A stretch of DNA of 35,293 bases from Planctomycetia bacterium. GTDB taxonomy: Bacteria > Planctomycetota > Planctomycetia > Gemmatales > Gemmataceae. The position numbers and the translations under genes were made by a program. The stretch spans positions 1 through 35,293 of the forward strand of contig SYCV01000053.1 in assembly GCA_005786805.1 (NCBI GenBank), read 5' to 3'. The notes below the pieces were generated by a model. The model saw nothing but the letters and a program-made list of their open reading frames with translations. It was not told the DNA's origin and did no database searches. Below, piece by piece: positions 16,187-23,934 of the stretch; the stretch's first letter is position 1; every line of letters starts with the position of its first letter.

Positions 16187-17656
16187 TCAACAACCGATCT
16201 CTTCGAAAGGAAACATCGGAATCCTTCTGTTTTGATATGGTAATCTTTTTAGACTCGCACTTGTAACACCAGGCGTATCAACACGGACAATACTTTCGCA
16301 AACCCTCTTGTAAGCCGCTAGAGGTGCGTGAACACCTTTCACAACCAAAACCTTGTATTGTTTTGGATCAATACCAAATGAAAGCAATTGATTCAAACTG
16401 AACGGCACCATTCTTCTGGAAGTCACCATGATGGTGTTGCCCTCGACAGTCTGAAGTATTGCGGTTTTACCCTGATCAAATTGAGTGAAACCACCATGGG
16501 TGGGATTACTCTCAGTAAATTTCCCATCGCCCAAAAAAACAACTTTGGCATTTAAAACCAATGGTTCACCATGAAACCGGTCGTGCTTGGCACCAACTTG
16601 AAACCCACCATTATTTCCAACACCAATTTTCTCTGCTTCAGTCACCACTTCTGGATCAGCTATCACCGCGAAAAATGGAAAAACTTTCTGAATATTTAAC
16701 TCGTGCACAAGAATCGTGCTATCCCCGGGAGAACCACCACCAACATTATCTCCCATATCCAATGCGCAAATTGGACTGGGAAGATTAATCATACCAGTGA
16801 CTGATTCCGCAACGGTTCGCAACTTAGGATTAAACTCGTTTTTCCTTTCAAGCCATGCTTGGGAAAGTTGATTCGCATATTTCAAAGCCAAATCCGGATC
16901 ATTATCAGTGATCACACATACAGCAGCCCCCATTTGGGGAACATCTGCGTAGGGAAAACCCAGAAAGACTGAAACCGCCAATACTTTAGGTTTATTTCGG
17001 ACACTCTCAACCAAATTTAAATATGGGCCGAGAGGATATTCACTGGAATTTTGACAAAATATATTAACTGCAAAAGGAAGATATATGGTTGTCTTTGTTG
17101 GAATCACTTTTTTATTCAAGATAGCGCCGATCAATTCTGCAGCTTCCAGACCACGATCAAATTGATCCAAGTGAGGATTGGTTCGGTAACTTAATAATGC
17201 ATCAACGGAATCCGATTGCCTTGCGGATAGATTCCCATGCGGGTCGGCTGTGGCAACTATCGGTTTTTTTCCCATCACCATCCTCAATTTGCCGAGCCAA
17301 AACCCATCTGCATCCGCATGATTTTGGGCAACGGTCGCCCCATGTGGAGCAGCAAGCACCCCATCTAATTCGCCTGAAATCTCAAGCACTTTATCCAGCC
17401 GGCTCATCAGATGATTCCAGCAATCCGCATTGATTATTCCATAAGGTAGGGCCCTTGCCACCAGCAGGGGTACAGCTTCAATCCCCTGCTTTTCAAGCCC
17501 TTTGAAAAAACCCCCTATTTCATGATGAGAATTTTGGAACTTCTCGCGTATACTATCGCCCTCGGAAAGAATATCATTTTGAAAATCCTTGAGATTTGTT
17601 TGCCCTTGTATGAAAGTATTGGATTCCTGAAGGATGCTTATGATGCCGACTCGCAT
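16187..17656 (-). CDS. M81-family metallopeptidase (MlrC-like)
   Basis: M81 enzymes are cytoplasmic zinc hydrolases named after MlrC, which degrades linearised microcystin; most members act on unknown small amide substrates. Visible features: N-terminal MRVGIISILQESNTF, APHGATVA with H105, ATADPHGNLS with D138 and H140 (likely metal ligands), DMGDNVGGGSPGDST, and the C-terminal MlrC domain with VLVVKGVHAPLAAYK. I start at ATG 17656 (489 aa), where homology-like sequence begins; the frame stays open to 17716. It is divergent from an RraA-like aldolase gene 80 bases away and precedes a small transporter-like gene, forming an apparent catabolic module. Confidence 0.9.
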   Translation of the reverse strand: MRVGIISILQESNTFIQGQTNLKDFQNDILSEGDSIREKFQNSHHEIGGFFKGLEKQGIEAVPLLVARALPYGIINADCWNHLMSRLDKVLEISGELDGVLAAPHGATVAQNHADADGFWLGKLRMVMGKKPIVATADPHGNLSARQSDSVDALLSYRTNPHLDQFDRGLEAAELIGAILNKKVIPTKTTIYLPFAVNIFCQNSSEYPLGPYLNLVESVRNKPKVLAVSVFLGFPYADVPQMGAAVCVITDNDPDLALKYANQLSQAWLERKNEFNPKLRTVAESVTGMINLPSPICALDMGDNVGGGSPGDSTILVHELNIQKVFPFFAVIADPEVVTEAEKIGVGNNGGFQVGAKHDRFHGEPLVLNAKVVFLGDGKFTESNPTHGGFTQFDQGKTAILQTVEGNTIMVTSRRMVPFSLNQLLSFGIDPKQYKVLVVKGVHAPLAAYKRVCESIVRVDTPGVTSASLKRLPYQNRRIPMFPFEEIGC

Positions 17657-17736
17657 GTTATTCAGCCCTTGATACATTAATATTCCGATGGTGTAGTCTG
17701 ATTTGAAAAACCTCAAAGAGCAAGGAGAATTTATTC

Positions 17737-18402
17737 ATGAAAAAAACCACCCATGACTTTGAACTTCTTAAGTCAAAACTTTATAGCGCCGTGGTAAGTG
17801 ATGTGTTAGACGGCTTGGATTCCCACAATCATGTGATCAAATGCCAACTTCCCCAATTAACAGGAAAAAAAGACAGGCCCTTGGTTGGAAGATGCAAGAC
17901 AACCCTTTGGGCTGACATGGCACATGAAGATCCAAAGCCGTACGAACTTGAACTTAAAGCGGTGGACTCATGCAAACCAGACGAAGTACTTGTTGCCGCT
18001 GCGAATGGATCAAACAGGTCAGCGCTCTGGGGTGAACTTCTTTCAACCGCATGCATTAGAACCGGATGTGTAGGTGCGGTGGTTGATGGATTGGTTAGGG
18101 ACCAGATAAAGATGAATGCCATGAATTTTCCTGTTTTTGCGAAAGGCGCTAGTCCACTCGATAGCAAAAACAGGCAGAAAGTCATAGAAATCGATGTGAA
18201 AGTAGAGATAGGAAATTGCATGATTTCCCCAGGTGATATCATCATCGCGGATATGGATGGAATTGTTATCGTCCCACAGGAATTGGAAGAAAAGGCCATT
18301 TCGCTTGCTTTGGAAAAGGTAACTGCTGAAAACACCGTCCGCGATGCGATAAGGAACGGTCTTAGCGCAACCGATGCATTCAAAAAGTATGGTGTTCTTT
18401 AA
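17737..18402 (+). CDS. RraA-family (HMG/CHA aldolase-like) protein
   Basis: The RraA fold includes 4-hydroxy-4-methyl-2-oxoglutarate/4-carboxy-4-hydroxy-2-oxoadipate aldolases with oxaloacetate decarboxylase activity, and the RNase E regulator RraA. This 221-aa protein keeps the enzyme signature: ALWGELLSTACIRTG followed by GAVVDGLVRDQ, with R121 and D122 matching the substrate-binding Arg and metal-binding Asp of the aldolases. It also has GDIIIADMDGIVIVPQ. The intact RD pair and the neighbouring transporter favour an enzyme over a regulator. AAGGAG lies upstream of ATG 17737. It is followed 25 bases later by an MFS transporter gene and is divergent from the M81 peptidase gene. Confidence 0.88.
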   Translation: MKKTTHDFELLKSKLYSAVVSDVLDGLDSHNHVIKCQLPQLTGKKDRPLVGRCKTTLWADMAHEDPKPYELELKAVDSCKPDEVLVAAANGSNRSALWGELLSTACIRTGCVGAVVDGLVRDQIKMNAMNFPVFAKGASPLDSKNRQKVIEIDVKVEIGNCMISPGDIIIADMDGIVIVPQELEEKAISLALEKVTAENTVRDAIRNGLSATDAFKKYGVL

Positions 18403-18427
18403 TTAAGTTCAAAAAGAAAGATCAACC

Positions 18428-19735
18428 GTGCAAAAATCAAATGTTTTTAATGACACGAATAACCAACTTTTGTCAAAGGTATCATGGCGCATATTACCAC
18501 TGCTTTTTTGCAGTTATATTTGTGCATATCTTGATCGTATCAATATTGGTTTTGCATCAAAGAATTTAAAGGATGATCTAAATTTCAGCGACTCTATCTA
18601 CGGGTTGGGTGCGGGTATTTTTTTCCTGGGATACGCCCTGTTTGAAATTCCCAGCAATGTGATCATGGAAAAAGTGGGGGCAAGACGATGGATCGCACGG
18701 ATCATGATCACTTGGGGCATCATTTCTGGGGCCATGGCTTTTGTTGATTCCCCTTTTACCTTTTACATTCTGAGGTTTTTTCTGGGAGTAGCTGAAGCTG
18801 GATTTTTCCCTGGCATAATCCTTTATCTCACTTATTGGTTTCCACCCAGCCAACGCGGAAAATCAATATCCAGATTCATGACCGCCATACCATTATCTGG
18901 TTTGATTGGGGCACCAATTTCTGGAATGTTGCTGGACATGGATGGAATCGCATCACTTCATGGTTGGCAATGGCTTTTTATCCTTGAGGCTTTACCTTCT
19001 GTTTTAATGGGACTTTACATCTTTTTTTTCCTACCGGACAAACCTGCGAACGCTTATTGGCTAAATGAATTTGAAAAAAAACATCTTTCAAATGCATTAA
19101 CTGAGGAAGAGTTACAGATTCATTCCACTACCCCCAAACTTAATCCCCTTCTTGCTATTTCCTCCCTTAAAGTTTGGTACATTTGCCTGATTTATTTCTT
19201 TCAAGTCACTGGTTTATACGGGATTGGCCTTTGGTTGCCGGATTTACTCCAATCCTCAACTCATGTTGGAAACATTCAAACAGGACTCTTGACAGCAATT
19301 CCTTTTCTAGCGGGCGCATTAAGCATGATTATTTGGGGTTGGAATTCCGACCGGTTGAATGAGAGGAAATGGCACCTATTTCTGGGCAACCTTTTAGGAT
19401 CAACTGGATTTGTTATCGCAGGTTTAAGACCTGATAGTCTACCTTTTGCGCTGCTTGGAATAACAATTGCAAGCATGGGTGTTCATGCGACTTTTGGACC
19501 TTTTTGGGCTTTAAAAACCACTTTACTTGCGCCAGGGATTGCAGCCGTCGGAATCGCATTGATCAATTCAATGGGAAACCTTGGTGGGTTCATGGGGCCA
19601 TCTTTGACAGGCTTTCTTAAACAATCCACAGGAAGCCTTTCCTGGGGGTTAATCTTATATGCAAGCACATCATTCATGGCAGCTTTGATGATTCTATTTT
19701 TAAAAACGACACCGATACAAACAAGTAAAAAATAA
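18428..19735 (+). CDS. MFS transporter, anion:cation symporter (ACS) family
   Basis: A 12-helix major facilitator of the ACS family, which imports organic anions such as hexuronates, tartrate, glucarate or phthalate with H+ or Na+. Signatures: YLDRINIGFASKNLKDDL after helix 1, GLGAGIFFLGYALFEIPSN, the loop VGARRWIARIMITWG, and RFFLGVAEAGFFPGIILYL. Length 435 is typical. The start is GTG 18428 with a weak A/G-rich ribosome site. It directly follows the RraA-like aldolase gene, so it probably imports a carboxylated compound processed by the RraA and perhaps M81 products; that is inference from context. A strong terminator follows. Confidence 0.92.
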   Translation: MQKSNVFNDTNNQLLSKVSWRILPLLFCSYICAYLDRINIGFASKNLKDDLNFSDSIYGLGAGIFFLGYALFEIPSNVIMEKVGARRWIARIMITWGIISGAMAFVDSPFTFYILRFFLGVAEAGFFPGIILYLTYWFPPSQRGKSISRFMTAIPLSGLIGAPISGMLLDMDGIASLHGWQWLFILEALPSVLMGLYIFFFLPDKPANAYWLNEFEKKHLSNALTEEELQIHSTTPKLNPLLAISSLKVWYICLIYFFQVTGLYGIGLWLPDLLQSSTHVGNIQTGLLTAIPFLAGALSMIIWGWNSDRLNERKWHLFLGNLLGSTGFVIAGLRPDSLPFALLGITIASMGVHATFGPFWALKTTLLAPGIAAVGIALINSMGNLGGFMGPSLTGFLKQSTGSLSWGLILYASTSFMAALMILFLKTTPIQTSKK

Positions 19736-19762
19736 ACCCCGGTGAACTAATCACCGGGGTTT
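19734..19762. terminator. Bidirectional terminator between MFS and cytochrome genes
   Basis: AAACCCCGGTGA (19734-19745) and TCACCGGGGTTT (19751-19762) form a perfect 12-bp stem with a 5-base loop. It sits between the convergent MFS transporter stop and the cytochrome stop, and can serve both strands, although the U-tracts are short. Confidence 0.85.
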
Positions 19763-19781
19763 AAATCACATGGTTTGTAGA

Positions 19782-20366
19782 CTAATCTCGGAAAATTCCA
19801 TGACACTCAACACAACTATCGTTCAGGGTCTTGGCAGCACTTTTCAATGCTTTGCTATCGCCTTTGCTTGATGCCGCAATAAGTTCATTGGAACCTTTAC
19901 GCATCTTTTCAACAAATTCCTTCCATTTCTTTGGGTCTTTTTCACCCTTCTTTTCCTTTGGGGTATGTGCCTCAGAAAGGTCAGCAAGAATCAGGGAAAC
20001 TTCACCCATGGTTGCATATGCCTTGCCATTCTTTGAAAGGTCAGCCTTGTCTGCTTCCTTTTTCTGAAGGCCTTGGAGCTTAGCTTCTATGCCATCGGGA
20101 GTAATCGCACCAGGGGTTTCGCCAACCCCAAGGCCCCCTTTATTGCGAAATTTATAAACATGCATCAACTCATCCAGGGAATATTTTTTTGCAAGTTCAG
20201 CAATAGCCTTCGCATCAGGTTTGGTACCAACCAATTTAGAAATCGCCGCATTTACTTCCTTGGCATCTTCAAAATAAAAGGCAGTTTTACCTTCCGGGGT
20301 AACCATGGCAAAAAGGCCCAAGGTAAAAAGTGAACCAAAAACCCCAATTTTCCTTACAATGTTCAT
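19782..20366 (-). CDS. Exported c-type cytochrome, class II (cytochrome c'-like)
   Basis: A 194-aa exported protein with an N-terminal hydrophobic signal (about 5-22) and a single heme-binding CVECH (C185, C188, H189) followed by GIFRD at the very C-terminus. A helical domain ending in CxxCHxxF is the layout of class II cytochromes c (cytochrome c', c556). The preceding helices (KKWKEFVEKM, ALKSAAKTLNDSC) fit that fold. The middle is rich in Lys/Glu (HTPKEKKGEKDPKKW). It could carry electrons in the periplasm or bind NO-like ligands; the axial Met cannot be assigned. I use ATG 20366, with GGAG 6 bases upstream, rather than the TTG at 20378. Confidence 0.85.
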   Translation of the reverse strand: MNIVRKIGVFGSLFTLGLFAMVTPEGKTAFYFEDAKEVNAAISKLVGTKPDAKAIAELAKKYSLDELMHVYKFRNKGGLGVGETPGAITPDGIEAKLQGLQKKEADKADLSKNGKAYATMGEVSLILADLSEAHTPKEKKGEKDPKKWKEFVEKMRKGSNELIAASSKGDSKALKSAAKTLNDSCVECHGIFRD

Positions 20367-20425
20367 GCAATTCTCCAAAATAAATTTCCCAGTTTAATCC
20401 AAATTTCCCACCAACAACAAAACTT

Positions 20426-20457
20426 TTGAAAAGCCAACACTTGCGCTAACTTTTCAA
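20426..20457. promoter_or_regulatory. Inverted repeat upstream of the cytochrome gene
   Basis: TTGAAAAG (20426-20433) and CTTTTCAA (20450-20457) are exact reverse complements 16 bases apart, 60-90 bases before the cytochrome start. The left arm also overlaps an 11-base palindrome, CTTTTGAAAAG (20423-20433). It is a candidate operator with repeated half-sites; the regulator is unknown. Confidence 0.35.
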
Positions 20458-20583
20458 CAACTTCACTAGCCTTGTTTTATTAAATTTATCATGCAAGGCA
20501 GTCTGTTTAATCATAAAGTCCAAAGAATAAGGTTCAAGTTTATTCCTGATTAGTTTTCACAAAGTTTCCAAAATTTAAATGGC

Positions 20584-20609
20584 AAAGCCCGGAAATAATC
20601 CCGGGCTTT
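20584..20609 (-). terminator. Terminator after the CCSGC secreted-protein gene
   Basis: AAAGCCCGG (20584-20592) pairs with CCGGGCTTT (20601-20609) around a short AT-rich loop, about 30 bases past the stop at 20638 on the minus strand. The downstream T-tract is broken (TTTGCCATTT), so efficiency is uncertain. Confidence 0.65.
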
Positions 20610-20637
20610 ATCAAGTTGGACACTTTGAGCAGGGATA

Positions 20638-21345
20638 TTATTCCCCACCAGCTTTCTTGGCTTTGAATTCCTTGATATATTTTTCAGGATTCTCAGCGAA
20701 TGCATCCTTGCAACCTGAACAACAAACATAAAAAGTTTCACCCTTGTAGGATACCGGCATGGTTCCCAATCCACCACTAACCACACATTCGGTTTTTTTA
20801 TCCTTTGCACCAAGGCTCATTCCCGACTTGGTCGCTGCTACCATGTAATCCTTGATAAACAAGGTTTTACCCTGCTCTTTATGCGAGTAATTATAAATAA
20901 ATCTCACACCTTCAGCAGCGTTATTCATTTCCAATCTTTGTGTTTCCTTGGTCTTGGGGTCAACTCTTTCCAAGGTAAGAATATCCTTGTTCAACTTACC
21001 ATCAAAAACCATCTTATTGTCTTTAAGATCAGACACAGTGAATTGATAAACCTTCTTTTCTGGGATCCACTTAAGCTCACCATTCTTGAAGAACTTTCCA
21101 TCTTTAACTTCCAAGGTCAACCATGAATCATCACCTTTGAAACGCCAACCCCACTGGAAGGTCTCCGTCCAAATATTCTTGCTTGCCTTGGAGTTGGGAG
21201 GGGGGCCACCATTACCTTTCCATTCCCCGATAAAATCCTGGAGTTTCTGGAGTGCTTCCTTGGAATCTGAATTTTTGTCCGCTGCAAAAAGAAAACTAAA
21301 GCTTAAAAAAGCAAATACTGCGGAAAAGAGCAGCTTTCTTAACAT
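20638..21345 (-). CDS. Secreted protein with YHS/TRASH-like CCSGC metal-binding tail
   Basis: A 235-aa exported protein. Residues 1-21 form a signal peptide ending LFAAD. Residues about 30-170 are a beta-rich domain (FIGEWKGNGGPPP, FQWGWRFKGDDSW, DGKLNKDILTLERVD) resembling lipocalin-like heme- or ligand-binding families in layout only. The C-terminal 50 residues hold C187 and a C208-C209-x2-C212 cluster within YKGETFYVCCSGCKDAFAENPEKYI. This closely follows the YHS/TRASH pattern of metal-binding modules. Copper, iron or zinc binding in the periplasm is plausible. ATG 21345 has GGAG upstream. It lies upstream of the cytochrome gene on the same strand, but a terminator-like hairpin and 271 bases separate them. 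Confidence 0.8.
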   Translation of the reverse strand: MLRKLLFSAVFAFLSFSFLFAADKNSDSKEALQKLQDFIGEWKGNGGPPPNSKASKNIWTETFQWGWRFKGDDSWLTLEVKDGKFFKNGELKWIPEKKVYQFTVSDLKDNKMVFDGKLNKDILTLERVDPKTKETQRLEMNNAAEGVRFIYNYSHKEQGKTLFIKDYMVAATKSGMSLGAKDKKTECVVSGGLGTMPVSYKGETFYVCCSGCKDAFAENPEKYIKEFKAKKAGGE

Positions 21346-21441
21346 GAACCTATCTCCAATTAAGTTAAAATACTAAATTCAAAACCTAATCCATAATAAA
21401 GCCAGAAACAACATTATCACAATAGAATCTTTATTGAAAAA

Positions 21442-22287
21442 TTATCCCATGGGATTACGCACCAAATTTCTGGCTTTTTTCACACAATCCTGCATATAAC
21501 TAATGCTTTGATTAGCAATTGTTTCAGGGTCCGGCTTGTAATCAAAAACCTCCACGGAAACCCATCCACTGTAATTTTTTTCCAGTAACGCCTGAAAAAT
21601 AGGAACAAAATCAACATTTCCAAAACCTGGTCCCCTTAGATTGGTATCATTAGCATGAAAATGACCAGTTTTTTCGATATATTTTCTTATCACATCAGTG
21701 ATAGGTTCTGGTTCTGTTGACATTGCCTTCACATCCAAATGCAGGCAGAAGTTGGGGTGGTTGATTTTTTCAAGAATTTCAATTCCTTCAGCAGCGGTAT
21801 TTATGAAATCCGCATCTGGTGGCGACAATGGTTCCAAGCAAAGTTTAACGCCCGCTTTTCCAATACCATCCACTGTTCGTTTAAGAGTATCCACGGCAAA
21901 TTCAGCAGCTTGAAGTTTGGAAAATCCCGAAGGAATCCGCCTTTGTGCTGGTGACCCAAGAACCAGGATATTTCCACCTAACTCCTGGCAGGCTTTGGCA
22001 AGTTCAACAAGATAATTAGCTGTTGCAATCCGAACTTGCAAATCAGGGGAAGTAAGGCAAAATCCCTCAGTTTTTGCAAGCAGCCAATGCAAACCAATGA
22101 TTTGGACTCCCTCAACTTCGGCTTCCCGCTTAAGTTTGGCGCGCATTGATGAAGAAACAGAGGTGATACGATCCGCAAGGGTAAAAGGAGCTAGTTCCAG
22201 ACCCTGATATCCTGCATTCCTTACAAATCCACAAATCTTATCATGAGACCAATTTTCAAAAGTCTCATTACAAATCGCATATTTCAT
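21442..22287 (-). CDS. Sugar phosphate isomerase/epimerase-like TIM-barrel protein
   Basis: A 281-aa member of the xylose-isomerase-like TIM-barrel superfamily (AP endonuclease 2 fold), which includes sugar epimerases, hydroxypyruvate isomerase and inosose dehydratase. The divalent-metal ligands are visible in order: Glu in KLCLEPLSPP, Asp in FCLHLDVKAM, His in TGHFHANDTN and Glu in GWVSVEVFDYK. The opening MKYAICNETFENW and GYQGLELAPF fit the first strands. No signal peptide is present, so it is cytoplasmic. It starts 15 bases after the HtrA-like gene and may be cotranscribed, although a functional link is not evident. The substrate is unassigned. Confidence 0.87.
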   Translation of the reverse strand: MKYAICNETFENWSHDKICGFVRNAGYQGLELAPFTLADRITSVSSSMRAKLKREAEVEGVQIIGLHWLLAKTEGFCLTSPDLQVRIATANYLVELAKACQELGGNILVLGSPAQRRIPSGFSKLQAAEFAVDTLKRTVDGIGKAGVKLCLEPLSPPDADFINTAAEGIEILEKINHPNFCLHLDVKAMSTEPEPITDVIRKYIEKTGHFHANDTNLRGPGFGNVDFVPIFQALLEKNYSGWVSVEVFDYKPDPETIANQSISYMQDCVKKARNLVRNPMG

Positions 22288-22302
22288 ATTTATTCTTCCA
22301 TT

Positions 22303-23805
22303 TTAATTCTTCTTTAAAATTACAACTTCCTGGCTTACCCCATCAATTTGAACAATAGTCAACGCAACTGAATCACCTATTTTTTCCATCGCTTTGTAAA
22401 ATTCCACTGGCGAAGAAACAGAAGTCTGGTCAACCTTGGAAATCAATTTGCCCGATTGCAATTTCGCATTATCGGCAGGGGAACCTGGCAACACATCCTT
22501 GATAAGCACAGAATCTGGAACACCTCTGCCCCATAATGCCACACCAAGTGGCCTTTGCGACAAAATACTTGAATAATCAACTGTTATACCAAGAACGGGT
22601 GATTTTTGATTTGAAGCAATCACCGGCAATGCTGACAAATACTTGGCAAGTTTAACAGGGACCACCCTTTTTTGACTGCCAATTATTCCAGCAACCTCCA
22701 CTTGGGCGACATTACCGGCCAGAGTTGAACCAATTTGGAGAAATAAATCATCTGGGTTCTCAACGACTTTACCATTGATGGCTACTATGGTGTCTCCCGG
22801 ATAAATTCCAGCACGAAAAGCAGGAGACCTTTCAGAAACCTGGGCCACCTTTACTCCCTGGCCACCAACCGCCATTTGAACACCTAAAAACCCATATTCA
22901 ACTTCCTCACCTTTACAAAGCACTTCGATAATTCTTTTATGATTTTGGTCCAATGGAACTGCAAACCCTTCAGAGGAGTCAACCCCAGGCCATCCTATCA
23001 TGGATGTCAAGATTCCCACCCAATCCCCATCCATGGTCAACAAAGCTCCACCACTAGCCCCAGGTTTAACCACGGTATTTAACTGAAGCAAAGTGCCATA
23101 TTGATAAAGTGGCACCTGGGTTCTATCAGCATCTGTGGACTGATTATTCCATTTACGCCTGAGATTTGAAAGCATCCCCCACCCCACGGAGGGGCTACCA
23201 TCATAAAAACCAGAGGCATAGGGGTTTGAAATATGAACAAGGAACTGACCTTTTTTAAGGTTGGAAGCGTCACCGATCTTCAACACCTTTAAGTCAGGAA
23301 TTTTGTCTATGAGGCGAAGCACCGCAAGATCACTCCTCCCATCAAGGGCATGAATATCAGCATAACTACCCTTGCCCCCGGGAAAGCGAACAAAAATTTT
23401 CACCGCATCCTTAACCACATGGGCCATGGTTAAAATCAAACCGCTTTGGTCAACCACAACCCCGGTACCAAAAGAATCAGGAAATGTTTCAGGATCAGAC
23501 AGATCAAGTGAAGATTTTGGTTTTTCAATTGCTTTTCTAAGTCGTTTTTGCGGTTCAGCGGGCGGAATAAATCCTCCCAATTTGCCGGGAACACCCTCTG
23601 CCGGAACTGCTCCAAGTTCCTTATACTTTTGACTTCTGGAAACCAGAACGCAACCTATTGATATCTCACTTGCAGAAACAACTTTCTTTACCTTGTTTTC
23701 AAATTGCTCAACAAGGTCGGGTTGGTAGCTGTAAACTTCCCCCTTGGGAATAAAGGCAAGCAAGGCAACCAAGAAAATCATCAGCTTGATATTTTTCAAC
23801 AACAA
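22303..23805 (-). CDS. Exported trypsin-like serine protease with two PDZ domains (HtrA/DegP-like)
   Basis: A 500-aa periplasmic protease. A signal peptide (about 5-26) is followed by a low-complexity linker (55-110) and a chymotrypsin-fold domain with a complete catalytic triad: H129 in TMAHVV, D159 in GRSDLAVLRL and S251 in KPGASGGALL. The usual NSGGP is ASGGA here. Two PDZ domains follow, at about 305-400 (GFLGVQMAVGG, RAGIYPGDTIVAINGK) and 410-495 (LGITVDYSS, GSPADNAKLQSGKLISKVD). The start is probably TTG: three in-frame TTGs (23805, 23802, 23799) sit 5-11 bases after AGGG, whereas the first ATG at 23781 lacks a ribosome site and would remove the basic signal-peptide N-region. Likely role: envelope protein quality control. 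Confidence 0.88.
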   Translation of the reverse strand: MLLKNIKLMIFLVALLAFIPKGEVYSYQPDLVEQFENKVKKVVSASEISIGCVLVSRSQKYKELGAVPAEGVPGKLGGFIPPAEPQKRLRKAIEKPKSSLDLSDPETFPDSFGTGVVVDQSGLILTMAHVVKDAVKIFVRFPGGKGSYADIHALDGRSDLAVLRLIDKIPDLKVLKIGDASNLKKGQFLVHISNPYASGFYDGSPSVGWGMLSNLRRKWNNQSTDADRTQVPLYQYGTLLQLNTVVKPGASGGALLTMDGDWVGILTSMIGWPGVDSSEGFAVPLDQNHKRIIEVLCKGEEVEYGFLGVQMAVGGQGVKVAQVSERSPAFRAGIYPGDTIVAINGKVVENPDDLFLQIGSTLAGNVAQVEVAGIIGSQKRVVPVKLAKYLSALPVIASNQKSPVLGITVDYSSILSQRPLGVALWGRGVPDSVLIKDVLPGSPADNAKLQSGKLISKVDQTSVSSPVEFYKAMEKIGDSVALTIVQIDGVSQEVVILKKN

Positions 23806-23872
23806 ATAACCCTGATTAATAATCGGAAGGAGTAATAATCTGATAATAAAGAAAAACCAAGTAGAGTCTAAT

Positions 23873-23908
23873 AAAAAACCTCCGAAGAAAATGTTTCCAC
23901 GGAGGTTT
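23873..23908 (-). terminator. Rho-independent terminator of recA
   Basis: On the minus strand AAACCTCCG, a 15-base loop and CGGAGGTTT form a perfect 9-bp stem running into TTTTTT. It lies about 27 bases past the recA stop and separates recA from the HtrA-like gene. Confidence 0.88.
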
Positions 23909-23934
23909 CAAAAGCATTTGAAAAACAAAGGGAA

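Noticed and set aside
17669-17699. TTGATA and TAGTCT as a promoter for the RraA-like gene.
   Set aside because: The spacer is 19 bases and the -10 match is poor; the divergent region surely holds promoters, but I could not place them.
17737-18402. Naming the gene rraA, the RNase E inhibitor.
   Set aside because: The RraA fold is shared with aldolases; the intact RD pair and transporter neighbour favour an enzyme, so no symbol was given.
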